64,000 nt of DNA from Flavobacterium sp. FEMGT703F (GTDB lineage Bacteria > Bacteroidota > Bacteroidia > Flavobacteriales > Flavobacteriaceae): positions 124,001 to 188,000 of the forward strand of contig PGCN01000018.1 of assembly GCA_002786385.1 (NCBI GenBank), read 5' to 3'. The position numbers and the translations under genes are program-made. The notes beneath the pieces are model-generated. The model was not told where the DNA came from. It did not search any database and was given only the letters and a program-made list of their open reading frames with translations. Shown piece by piece: positions 33,208 to 41,557 of this stretch. Position 1 is the first letter of the stretch, and the number at the start of each line of letters is the position of its first letter.

Positions 33208-33882
33208 CTATTTGATTTTGAAACGAATATACGTAATTGCCTTGTTGATTTCCAAATATTGTTTCTCATAAAAAGTTTGGATACCGATTACTTCCTGAGG
33301 TGCACCTTCGTTTTTATATACATTGTGATTGGCGTATAACACTTCATGGCCTTCGCCGTGTAATAACCCTAAAGTATAACCGTGCATGAATTCGCTGTCG
33401 GTTTTTAAGTTAACCACGCCGTCCGATTGGAGAATTCGTTTGTATAATTTTAGAAATTCGCTATTGGTCATGCGGTGTTTGGTACGTTTGTATTTGATTT
33501 GCGGATCGGGAAACGTAATCCAGATTTCGGCTACTTCGCCTTCGGCAAAAATCCCTTCGATGAGTTCTATTTGGGTGCGAACGAACGCCACATTGTGCAT
33601 ACCGCTTTCTACAGCCGTTTTAGCACCACGCCAAAATCGGGCACCTTTGATATCGATACCCACAAAATTCTTGTCGGGATATTGTTCGGCCAAGCCTACC
33701 GAGTATTCGCCTTTACCACAACCCAATTCGATGATGATAGGATGGTTATTTTTGAAAAATTCGCTGTTCCATTTGCCTTTTAACGGAAATTGTCCACCTA
33801 CTACTTCTTCACGAGTTGGTTGGAACACGTTTTGAAAGGTTTCGTTTTCTTTGAATCGCTTTAGTTTATTCTTACTGCCCAC
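33208..33882 (-). CDS. trmB: tRNA (guanine(46)-N7)-methyltransferase
   Basis: 224 residues. SAM motif IELGCGKGEYSVGLA, then NFVGIDIKGARFWRGAK and the TrmB signature EIWITFPDPQIKYKRTKHRM, which binds tRNA and guanine. It places m7G46 in the variable loop. First gene of the group trmB-lysE-ATL. No clear TAnnTTTG box upstream. Confidence 0.95.
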   Translation of the reverse strand: MGSKNKLKRFKENETFQNVFQPTREEVVGGQFPLKGKWNSEFFKNNHPIIIELGCGKGEYSVGLAEQYPDKNFVGIDIKGARFWRGAKTAVESGMHNVAFVRTQIELIEGIFAEGEVAEIWITFPDPQIKYKRTKHRMTNSEFLKLYKRILQSDGVVNLKTDSEFMHGYTLGLLHGEGHEVLYANHNVYKNEGAPQEVIGIQTFYEKQYLEINKAITYIRFKIK

Positions 33883-33944
33883 AGATTTAATTTTTTGGTA
33901 AAATTAAGGAAATATAAACTATCCGAAATCTTTTTTACTTTGCA

Positions 33945-35033
33945 ATGTTAAAAGCTTACCTTCCCAACTTGAAAACGACTTCGAAAAACATACTAATTGC
34001 GCCCTTAAATTGGGGCTTGGGTCATGCTACCCGCTGTATCCCTATCATTAAAGAACTACAGCGATATGGCTTTACACCTATTATTGCCTCTGACGGTGTA
34101 GCGCTTCAACTGTTACAAAAAGAATTTCCGGAACTTATTTCGATTGAACTACCTTCTTACGAAATAGAATATGCCAAAGACGAAAAGGACTTCAAATGGA
34201 AACTCATTAAGAACAGTCCGAAAATGATTCAGGCCATTTTTGAAGAAAAACAGAAAGTCAAAGAATTAGTCAAGCAATACGATTTAAAAGGCATTATTTC
34301 CGATAACCGTTTGGGCGTTTACAGCAAAAAAGTACCGAGCGTTTTTATCACACACCAGCTAAATGTATTGTCGGGTAAAACCACTTGGATTTCTTCCAAG
34401 CTACACCAATTTTTTATAGCAAAATTTACCGAATGCTGGATACCGGACTGCAAAGACCAGCCCAACTTGACGGGAAAATTAGGCCACTTGGAAAACAGTT
34501 CGCTTAACTTAAAATACCTTGGTCCATTGAGTCGTTTGGTCAAAAAAAACTTGCCGTTGCGATACGATTTGATGGTTATTTTGTCGGGACCGGAACCACA
34601 ACGGACTATGTTGGAGGATAAACTAACAGCTGAACTTCAGGATTACGAAGGCAGTATTCTTTTTATCAAAGGAAAAGTAGAACCGGAGCAAAACATCAAA
34701 ACAGACCGTCACATCACGTATTACAATTTTATGACCTCGGAAGAAGTGGAAAAGGCTTTTAATGAGAGTGACTTGGTACTTTGTCGTTCGGGTTACACGA
34801 CGGTGATGGATTTGGCAAAATTGGAGAAAAAGGCCTTTTTTATTCCGACTCCAGGTCAGTTTGAACAAGAATATTTAGCCAAACGATGCAAACGAAAAGG
34901 CATGGCGCCCTTTGCCAAGCAAGACGAATTTAAAGCCGAAAAATTATTGGAAATAGATTTGTACAATGGATTTCCTAAAACAGGAGAAACTGCCAATTGG
35001 AAACAGTTATTTATACTTTTCCATGGTGAATGA
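33945..35033 (+). CDS. MurG-like GT-B glycosyltransferase, acceptor unknown
   Basis: 362 residues from ATG 33945. Glycine-rich N-terminal loop ILIAPLNWGLGHATR, and a C-terminal sugar-nucleotide half (LVLCRSGYTTVMDLAKL; TPGQFEQEYLA) like GT28. A TTG at 33969 would give a shorter N-terminus starting MKTTSKNILIAP and is worth considering because a TTACTTTG box ends two bases before the ATG. Its 3' end overlaps the phoR gene by 27 bp, tail to tail. GT28-type enzymes make glycolipids such as mono- and diglucosyl-diacylglycerol, a possible link to phosphate saving next to phoRB, but this is inference. Confidence 0.8.
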   Translation: MLKAYLPNLKTTSKNILIAPLNWGLGHATRCIPIIKELQRYGFTPIIASDGVALQLLQKEFPELISIELPSYEIEYAKDEKDFKWKLIKNSPKMIQAIFEEKQKVKELVKQYDLKGIISDNRLGVYSKKVPSVFITHQLNVLSGKTTWISSKLHQFFIAKFTECWIPDCKDQPNLTGKLGHLENSSLNLKYLGPLSRLVKKNLPLRYDLMVILSGPEPQRTMLEDKLTAELQDYEGSILFIKGKVEPEQNIKTDRHITYYNFMTSEEVEKAFNESDLVLCRSGYTTVMDLAKLEKKAFFIPTPGQFEQEYLAKRCKRKGMAPFAKQDEFKAEKLLEIDLYNGFPKTGETANWKQLFILFHGE

Positions 35034-36050
35034 AAATTCAGAACCTTTGCCAAACTCGCTTTCCACATAAATTTTCTCGCCATGGGCTTCGATAATGTGT
35101 TTCACGATAGACAAGCCTAAACCGGAACCGCCTTCGCTGCGCGCTCCACTTTTGTCCACGCGGAAGAAGCGTTCAAAAATTCGCGACAAATTGTGCTTAT
35201 CGATACCTTCACCGTTATCGCGGATGCGGATGATGAGTTTATTGTTCACCAAATCTTCAATGCTGACTTCGGTAGTGCCGTTTTCTTTGCCGTATTTGAT
35301 GGAATTCATAATCAAGTTGGTCAACACCTGTTGGATCTTTTCTTTATCGCCAAAGACCTTGATGGGTTTGCTGTATTTACGGTCGAACATGAGAATGATG
35401 TTCTTTTTATCGGCTTTCATTTCCAATAAATCAAAGACATTTTGGATAAGCTCGACGATGTTAAATTTAGACAACTCTAAGTTCAAATCGCCGGTTTCTA
35501 ATTTGGAAATCATATCCAAATCTTCTACGATATAAATCAGTCGCTCTACGCCTTTCTCGGCTCTTTCCAAGTATTTTTTACGCACATTTTTATCGTTCAT
35601 CGCGCCATCTAACAAAGTAGAAAGATAGCCTTGAACGGTGAATAACGGCGTTTTAAGTTCGTGCGAGACATTCCCTAAAAACTCCCGACGGTATTCTTCA
35701 CGCACTTTGAGCGTTTCGATTTCCATCTTTTTATCCATTGCAAATTTTTTCACTTGCTTGGTTAACGTAGCCATATCGGTAGTAATGGGTTGGTTTCGGA
35801 AAGAAGTCGATTCGAGTAACGAAACATCGTCGTAGATTTTTTTTACCCTTCGATAAATAAAATGCTCGACGCGATACTGTATAACGAAGAAAGAAAAGGT
35901 AGCCATTGACAAGGCAAAAACTAGTAGAATAGCCCAGGAGAATTCGTGGAAAAACCACAATAAAATACCAAGAAAACCGGTGGAAAAAAGGGTAATATAC
36001 GTTGTAGAAACTAACGCAAAAGTATATGTTTTCTTGAAATTGACCTTCAT
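35007..36050 (-). CDS. phoR: PhoR-like sensor histidine kinase
   Basis: 347 residues. Two membrane helices (about 10-32 and 39-58) with a very short outer loop, HAMP-like linker, HisKA with H130 in GNVSHELKTPLFTVQGY, and HATPase with NLIMNSIKYG, DNGEGI and GLGLSI. This short-loop type is the Bacteroidota PhoR. It adjoins the phoB-like gene with no gap (36050/36051). The gene symbol follows this pairing; the signal is not proven. Confidence 0.88.
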   Translation of the reverse strand: MKVNFKKTYTFALVSTTYITLFSTGFLGILLWFFHEFSWAILLVFALSMATFSFFVIQYRVEHFIYRRVKKIYDDVSLLESTSFRNQPITTDMATLTKQVKKFAMDKKMEIETLKVREEYRREFLGNVSHELKTPLFTVQGYLSTLLDGAMNDKNVRKKYLERAEKGVERLIYIVEDLDMISKLETGDLNLELSKFNIVELIQNVFDLLEMKADKKNIILMFDRKYSKPIKVFGDKEKIQQVLTNLIMNSIKYGKENGTTEVSIEDLVNNKLIIRIRDNGEGIDKHNLSRIFERFFRVDKSGARSEGGSGLGLSIVKHIIEAHGEKIYVESEFGKGSEFSFTMEKYK

Positions 36051-36734
36051 TTAGACTTCGAGTTTGTAACCTACTCCTTTGATGGTTTTGAATAAATCTT
36101 CACCGATTTTCTCGCGGAGTTTTCGGATGTGAACATCAATAGTTCTGCCGCCAACAATAACTTCATTGCCCCAAACTTTATCCAGGATTTCTTCGCGTTT
36201 GAATACTTTCCCGGGTTTGGAAGCCAATAAATAAAACAATTCAAACTCTTTGCGCGGCAGGATAATTTCCTTACCTTCTTTGATGATTTTATATTCTTCG
36301 CGATTGATTTCAATACCACCTACATTGAGGGTTTCGGTGGTTTGGTCATCGCTTTTTAGTCGGCGTAACAATGCTTTCACTTTGCTCACCAACAATTTCG
36401 GCTTAATAGGTTTGGTGATATAATCGTCGGCACCGGCATCAAAACCGGCTACCTGAGAATAATCTTCGCTGCGTGCAGTTAAAAAAGTAATAATGACATT
36501 GCTGAGTTCAGGCAATTTACGGATGTTTTCGCAAGCTTCCATTCCGTCCATTTCGGGCATCATCACATCCATAATAATCAAATGTGGCAGCTCTTTTTTG
36601 GCTTTAGTAATGGCCTCTTTACCGTTAGTAGCCGTTACAATTTGATACCCTTCTTGAGCAAGATTGTATCCTACAATCTCTAAGATATCTTGTTCATCAT
36701 CGACTAATAAAATCTTAATGTCTTTTTTCTTCAT
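36051..36734 (-). CDS. phoB: PhoB-like response regulator (OmpR family)
   Basis: 227 residues. Receiver with D56 in IMDVMMPEMDG, then T and K of the switch (FLTARSEDYSQ ... ITKPIKP), and a winged-helix DNA-binding domain (about 130-227, RKEFELFYLLASKPGKVFKREEIL, GGRTIDVHIRKLREKIG). The best guess is phosphate-starvation control. The divergent TonB-dependent receptor and the T9SS genes that follow may be its targets; I could not define a clear Pho box in the 194-bp gap. Confidence 0.88.
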   Translation of the reverse strand: MKKKDIKILLVDDEQDILEIVGYNLAQEGYQIVTATNGKEAITKAKKELPHLIIMDVMMPEMDGMEACENIRKLPELSNVIITFLTARSEDYSQVAGFDAGADDYITKPIKPKLLVSKVKALLRRLKSDDQTTETLNVGGIEINREEYKIIKEGKEIILPRKEFELFYLLASKPGKVFKREEILDKVWGNEVIVGGRTIDVHIRKLREKIGEDLFKTIKGVGYKLEV

Positions 36735-36928
36735 AACAAACGCATACTATTTTTCGCGGTAGTAAAGGTAAAGATAATACAAAATGATGATATATCGCTT
36801 TCGTGGAGTTAACGGTAATTTAATATGTTAACAATTTGGTAAAACTAAAGGAACAAAAAGGTAATAATGGAGTAACACGACCTTTACAATGCGATAGTTT
36901 CTTTGCACCAAAATTAAACACGACTACA
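36735..36928. promoter_or_regulatory. Divergent control region phoB / TonB receptor
   Basis: 194 bp. It contains GTTAAC at 36808 and again at 36827, and GGTAAAAC at 36838, words reminiscent of direct-repeat binding sites but without a regular 11-bp spacing. A TTTCTTTG at 36898-36905 may be a weak -7 box for the receptor. No strong TAnnTTTG on either strand. Confidence 0.35.
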
Positions 36929-39676
36929 ATGAAACTTAAATTAATTGTTACCTTATTACTAATCAACCTTATAAGTTTTGCCCAAAACAAAGGAACCGTA
37001 AGCGGAACTTTGACGGATAAAGATTTAAACAATGAGCCTTTACCGTTTGCGAATGTTGTTATTAAAGGAACAAACATAGGCGTAACAACCAACGAAACCG
37101 GTAAATACAGCTTGAACATTGAAGCCGGAACTTACACTATACAATTCAGCTTTTTAGGTTATGAAACCATAGAAGAAAAAATTGTAGTGAAAGCCGGCGA
37201 AACTTTAACCATCAACAAAGCATTAGGCTCTGGAAGTTATCAATTACAAGATGTGGTAATTCAGAAAGTGGTGAGTCGTGAAAAAGAATCGGCTTTACTT
37301 TTAGAACAAAAAAATGCCGTTGAAATCAAACAAAGTATTGGAGCGCAGGAATTATCCAGAAAAGGAGTTAGTGATGTGGCTACTGCTGTAACCAAAACTA
37401 CCGGAATCACCAAACAAGAAGGTTCAGGAAATATTTTTGTGCGTGGTTTGGGTGACCGATACAACTCGACTACTTTAAATGGTTTACCGATTCCGTCTAA
37501 CGATCCGGAGAAAAAGAATATTGCTTTAGACATTTTCTCGACTGACATCGTAGAATCTGTTGGTATTGATAAAGTATACAACAGCAAATTATTCGGAGAT
37601 TTTGCCGGAGGAAATGTGGACATTGTCTCTAAAGAATACAAAGGAAAAGGATTTTTTAAAGTGGACATTGGTTCAAAAATCAACACCAATGCCGTAGCTG
37701 AAGACAATTTTCAGTTACAAAAAGGTTATAATGCTATCGGTTTCGGTTCTAAATCAATTCCCGGTAATGCTTTAACCGAATACAACTTCAGTACATTGCA
37801 GTTAGAAGACAGAAATCCGTTTGCCGGCTCTATTGGTCTTTCAGGAGGAAAATCATTCGATATCGGAAAAGAAGGAAAACTAAGCCTTTTTGGTACAGCC
37901 AATTACAGCAATGAATACAATGCCATTACCGACGGTAGTGCCAAAAGCATCAACGGTATGGGTGTAGCAAATAAAGATTGGGAAACTTTTACCCTGATGA
38001 ATTACAGCACCAATTTTACCGGTATGATCAATGCCGCTTACAAGATTAATGCAAGTCACAAAATCAATTTCAACTCGGTTTTAATCAACACTTCTTCTCT
38101 TTCTAAAGAGGAATACCGCGGTTATTTTGTTGATGGTGGTGAAGACAATAACGGTTTTGTTCGTAGAAATAAATACGACAAAAACACCCTTTGGATCAAC
38201 CAACTTTTAGGAGAGCACAAAATAACTGAACGTTCTAAATTCAACTGGGGCGTATCTTACAACACTATTACCGGTGACCAACCTGACAGAACGCAAAACA
38301 TCTTAAACGAATATGATTTCGGTTATATCTTACTAGGACAATCGGCAGCCAATAACCACCGTTACTTTCAAAAATTGGAAGAAAATGAAATCGCAGCTCA
38401 TTTGGCTATCGACTACAAATTCAACAAAAATGCTGAAGGCGATTACAAAGGAAAATTCACTGCGGGTTATTCTGCCAAAATCAAACAACGTGATTTTGAA
38501 GCGACGCAATTCAACTTCAAACCGAATAACAACCATACCGGAGATGTTGTTGATATTAATAACTTGGACGCATTTTTCAACGCAACAAACTACAACAATA
38601 ACTTTTTCGAAATCTCTACTTTCCGTGGGAATGCACAAGTAGCCAATGCTACAAAACCCCAATTTTACACAGGAGATTTATTGGTTAGCGGTGGTTATTT
38701 AAATACCGAATACAAGTTCAACAAACTAACAGCTTTCCTAGGATTAAGAGCAGAATACTTGTTGCAAGAAGTGGCTTGGAATACTTCACTTGATCCAACC
38801 GGTGACGACGACAAATTAGACAAAATGGCTTTCTTGCCAAGTTTGACTCTAAAATACGAAGTAACCGAAAAACAAAACTTGCGTTTGGGATTGAGTAAAA
38901 CTTACACTTTACCGCAATTTAAAGAAAGAGCGTTGTTCATTTACGAAGAAGTAAACGAAACTAAAATCGGAAACCGTTATTTGTATGAATCAGACGATTA
39001 CAACATCGATTTAAAATGGGAAATGTTCCCTAAAAACGAAGAAGTAATTTCGGTTACCGCTTTTGGTAAATACATTCAAAACCCTATCAACGAAGTAACT
39101 ATTGTATCTTCTACCAATGACGTTTCTTTTGTAAATACCGGTGATTTCGGTTACGTAGCCGGTGCTGAAGTAGAATACAGAAAGCTATTGTTTAATTTCG
39201 ATGAAAACAACACCCAAAAACTTAGTGCGGGAGTTAATGCTTCTTATTTATATAGTAACCAAGAATTAAATTCTAATAAAGTAATTCGCGAAACAGATTA
39301 CAATGTTGATTTTACTGAAAAAGAAAGCAGATTAACGGGAGCTTCTGATTTGTTACTAAATGCAGATATTTCATTCTTGAAAGAATGGAATGAAAAACAA
39401 AGCAGCTTAACCAGCACGATTGCTTTTACCCATTTCTCTGATCGTTTATATTCTATTGGAACTAACGGACGAGGCAATCAAGTGGACAAAGCTTTTGGTT
39501 CATTGGATTTTGTAACCAAATTAAAGTTCAATAAAAACTTAGGCCTTGGTTTTGTAGCCAGAAACCTTTTGAATCCTGCCATTAACCGTGTGCAAGAAAA
39601 CAGTTCGGGAGATGTAAACGTACTCTCTTACAGAAAAGGGATCGCTATCAGTTTAGGTCTTAATTATCAATTCTAA
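36929..39676 (+). CDS. TonB-dependent outer membrane receptor with carboxypeptidase regulatory-like N-domain
   Basis: About 915 residues from ATG 36929, which starts a clean signal peptide (MKLKLIVTLLLINLISFAQ); a further upstream ATG at 36836 would add 31 implausible residues. Order: CarboxypepD_reg-like domain (about 22-105), plug (NIFVRGLGDRYNSTTLNGLP, then GDFAGGNVDIVS), and a 22-strand barrel ending LGLNYQF with the C-terminal Phe. No SusD partner follows, so it is not a SusCD pair. Expected to take up a large substrate using TonB energy. It has its own terminator. Confidence 0.94.
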   Translation: MKLKLIVTLLLINLISFAQNKGTVSGTLTDKDLNNEPLPFANVVIKGTNIGVTTNETGKYSLNIEAGTYTIQFSFLGYETIEEKIVVKAGETLTINKALGSGSYQLQDVVIQKVVSREKESALLLEQKNAVEIKQSIGAQELSRKGVSDVATAVTKTTGITKQEGSGNIFVRGLGDRYNSTTLNGLPIPSNDPEKKNIALDIFSTDIVESVGIDKVYNSKLFGDFAGGNVDIVSKEYKGKGFFKVDIGSKINTNAVAEDNFQLQKGYNAIGFGSKSIPGNALTEYNFSTLQLEDRNPFAGSIGLSGGKSFDIGKEGKLSLFGTANYSNEYNAITDGSAKSINGMGVANKDWETFTLMNYSTNFTGMINAAYKINASHKINFNSVLINTSSLSKEEYRGYFVDGGEDNNGFVRRNKYDKNTLWINQLLGEHKITERSKFNWGVSYNTITGDQPDRTQNILNEYDFGYILLGQSAANNHRYFQKLEENEIAAHLAIDYKFNKNAEGDYKGKFTAGYSAKIKQRDFEATQFNFKPNNNHTGDVVDINNLDAFFNATNYNNNFFEISTFRGNAQVANATKPQFYTGDLLVSGGYLNTEYKFNKLTAFLGLRAEYLLQEVAWNTSLDPTGDDDKLDKMAFLPSLTLKYEVTEKQNLRLGLSKTYTLPQFKERALFIYEEVNETKIGNRYLYESDDYNIDLKWEMFPKNEEVISVTAFGKYIQNPINEVTIVSSTNDVSFVNTGDFGYVAGAEVEYRKLLFNFDENNTQKLSAGVNASYLYSNQELNSNKVIRETDYNVDFTEKESRLTGASDLLLNADISFLKEWNEKQSSLTSTIAFTHFSDRLYSIGTNGRGNQVDKAFGSLDFVTKLKFNKNLGLGFVARNLLNPAINRVQENSSGDVNVLSYRKGIAISLGLNYQF

Positions 39677-39684
39677 AAATACCA

Positions 39685-39715
39685 GGGAGCAACGCAGAGT
39701 TGCTCCTTTTTTTTT
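39685..39715 (+). terminator. Terminator of the TonB receptor gene
   Basis: GGAGCAAC (39686-39693) / GTTGCTCC (39699-39706) then nine T. Confidence 0.9.
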
Positions 39716-39861
39716 GATATAAATTGAATTAACACAGGAAACATTCGCATAATATTAGAAATTGTTTTAATAATCTAAGTATCATACTCGCTTAACTTTA
39801 AAGAAACACTGCTGATTGATTTTTGTATCAGAGTTTAAACAACAAAAAACACAATAACAAA

Positions 39862-41040
39862 ATGAAAAAAACAATCTTAAAAGCTTTCGGAATTTTAACA
39901 GTAGTAGCCGGTTTACTAACGGCTTGTTCGACTTCTGATGACAACGGACCTACATCAAGTTTTGAAGTTAATCCTTCTGATTTTAAAGGGAACATTAATG
40001 ATGGCGAAGTAATATTGAATGCCAACACCGTTTACAATTTAACCGGTGCTTTAGTAGTAAGAGACGGCGCTACCTTAACCATTCCGGCAGGAACAGAAAT
40101 TCATGCTACCGGCGGAACCGCTGCTTATATTGCCGTTGCACAAGGTGGGAAAATTTTCATCAACGGTACAGCCAACAATCCGGTTATCATGACCAGTGGT
40201 AATACTACTCCTGCACCGGGTGATTGGGGAGGATTAGTAATTTGCGGAAAAGCACCTATCAATACTGTAAGTGGTGGAGCTAGTACAGCACAATCTGAAG
40301 TGGCCGACTTAACTTATGGTGGAATTATTGCTAACGATAACTCAGGTTCAATCCGTTACTTAAGATTAGAATATACAGGAGCTAACTTTAGTGCTACTAA
40401 AGAATTCAATGGTGTATCTTTATTCGGAGTAGGTTCAGGAACTATTTTTGAATATGTGCAATGTTACCACGGTTCTGACGACGGATTTGAATTTTTCGGA
40501 GGAACTGTAAACACTTCTAACTTAGTTTCTTTAGGAAATGAAGACGATCAATTTGACTGGACTGAAGGTTGGAACGGAACCAACACCAACTGGTACGGCA
40601 AACTTGCTTTCGGAAGAGGAAACAGAGGAATTGAAGCAGACAATTATGAATTCGGATTTGCCAACACTCCTATATCTAATCCATCAATCACAAACTTGAC
40701 ATTAGTTGGTCCGGGCAGTACAGCAGATGCAGTAATTTACACAGAAAACCAAGGATTAAAATTAAGAAGAGGAACCAAAGCTTTGTTTACCAATGTAGTT
40801 TTAAGTGGTTGGAAAACCGGTGTAGATGTTGAGCACGACGAGACAATTGCTTTTGTAGGCACAGCTTTAAAAGTGACTAACTATGAATTTTCAGATATTG
40901 CAACAAACACTAAAGGTAAAAAGACTGATGCCTCATCAGCTGATGTAAGTGCTTTACTAACAGGGACAACTACTGCAACTGGTGCAGGAAACGATACAGC
41001 TTTTCCATCTTGGGCCACCGGCTGGACTTTATCGCAATAA
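39862..41040 (+). CDS. Conserved lipoprotein, probable beta-helix, next to TonB receptor
   Basis: About 392 residues from ATG 39862 (MKKTILKAFGILTVVAG); an upstream ATG at 39823 would precede the signal peptide. Lipobox LLTAC. The mature part is rich in Gly, Asn and Thr with spaced aromatic residues, e.g. YNLTGALVVRDGATLTIPAGTE, APGDWGGLVICGKAPINT, ECYHGSDDGFEFFGG-like VQCYHGSDDGFEFFGG and DDQFDWTEGW, in the manner of right-handed beta-helix proteins. The GSDDGFEFFGG and WTEGW segments look like a binding face. Often linked to TonB receptors in Flavobacteria; a role in substrate capture is inferred. No sorting domain. Confidence 0.75.
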   Translation: MKKTILKAFGILTVVAGLLTACSTSDDNGPTSSFEVNPSDFKGNINDGEVILNANTVYNLTGALVVRDGATLTIPAGTEIHATGGTAAYIAVAQGGKIFINGTANNPVIMTSGNTTPAPGDWGGLVICGKAPINTVSGGASTAQSEVADLTYGGIIANDNSGSIRYLRLEYTGANFSATKEFNGVSLFGVGSGTIFEYVQCYHGSDDGFEFFGGTVNTSNLVSLGNEDDQFDWTEGWNGTNTNWYGKLAFGRGNRGIEADNYEFGFANTPISNPSITNLTLVGPGSTADAVIYTENQGLKLRRGTKALFTNVVLSGWKTGVDVEHDETIAFVGTALKVTNYEFSDIATNTKGKKTDASSADVSALLTGTTTATGAGNDTAFPSWATGWTLSQ

Positions 41041-41055
41041 TAAAAAAATAACTAT

Positions 41056-41090
41056 AAAAAACTCCTTCCCAACAAGAAGGAGTTTTTTTT
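41056..41090 (+). terminator. Terminator of the beta-helix lipoprotein gene
   Basis: AAAAAACTCCTTC / GAAGGAGTTTTTT, 7-nt loop, within 20 bp of the stop codon. Confidence 0.92.
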
Positions 41091-41115
41091 GGTACAATAT
41101 TTGAAATTAATTTTA

Positions 41116-41123
41116 TACATTTG
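41116..41123 (+). promoter_or_regulatory. -7 promoter box of the mini T9SS gene
   Basis: TACATTTG, 19 bp upstream of ATG 41143, downstream of a terminator; supports 41143 as the start and shows that this small gene is its own transcription unit. Confidence 0.65.
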
Positions 41124-41142
41124 TCTTAACCAAATTTTTATC

Positions 41143-41454
41143 ATGGCTAAAAACTACATATACACCATTTTATTTTTCTGCTTGTTCTCTCTCGGCGCTT
41201 TTGCTCAGGATGGGAAGCAACAAGGAGAAACGCTTGGTTTTTATCCAAATCCGGTAAGTAACGGAAAAATCTACATCACTTCAAAAACTACGCTAGACAA
41301 AGAAGTTTTAATTTTTGACGTATTGGGTAAAAAGGTGCTACAAACCACTATTTCTTCTCGCGAATTAAACATCAGCACTATCCCGCCGGGTGTTTATATT
41401 ATCAAAATTACCGAAGGAGACACCACTACAACTAGAAAACTAATTGTCAGATAG
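41143..41454 (+). CDS. Mini T9SS protein: signal peptide plus sorting domain only
   Basis: 103 residues. Signal peptide MAKNYIYTILFFCLFSLGAFAQ (1-22), a 10-residue linker (DGKQQGETLG), then a complete T9SS type A sorting domain: FYPNPVSNGKIYI, EVLIFDVLGKKVLQT, PPGVYIIKITEGD, KLIVR. No cargo domain is left. Its domain is most like that of the next gene (VYPNPVANGTLFI, AIFDVLGKQVLNTT). It has its own promoter box. Either a very small surface-displayed protein or a sorting domain separated from a former cargo; too intact to be called a pseudogene. Confidence 0.85.
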   Translation: MAKNYIYTILFFCLFSLGAFAQDGKQQGETLGFYPNPVSNGKIYITSKTTLDKEVLIFDVLGKKVLQTTISSRELNISTIPPGVYIIKITEGDTTTTRKLIVR

Positions 41455-41527
41455 TTAAACTTTGTAGGTTTAACTTTTTTTTAATCATTTTTTTACGCTC
41501 TTATTTTCGGCAAACAAATATTGTGCT

Positions 41528-41535
41528 TATATTTG
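41528..41535 (+). promoter_or_regulatory. -7 promoter box of the lamin-tail gene
   Basis: TATATTTG (TAnnTTTG), 22 bp before the ATG at 41558. Confidence 0.65.
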
Positions 41536-41557
41536 TAGGCTAAATAAACTTAAAAAA

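Noticed and set aside
33936..33943. TTACTTTG as promoter for the MurG-like gene with ATG 33945
   Set aside because: It departs from TAnnTTTG and would leave one base before the ATG; it fits only if the TTG at 33969 is the start, so it is not listed as a site.
36808..36845. GTTAAC twice and GGTAAAAC as a PhoB box upstream of the TonB receptor
   Set aside because: The words are 19 and 11 bp apart and do not form regular 11-bp direct repeats; kept only as a remark.
36836..36928. N-terminal extension of the TonB receptor from the ATG at 36836
   Set aside because: The 31 extra residues are polar and precede a clear signal peptide that starts at 36929.
39862..41040. Label as a multidrug transporter, a name sometimes attached to such lipoproteins
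   Set aside because: No membrane helices beyond the signal peptide; it is a lipid-anchored, beta-rich protein.
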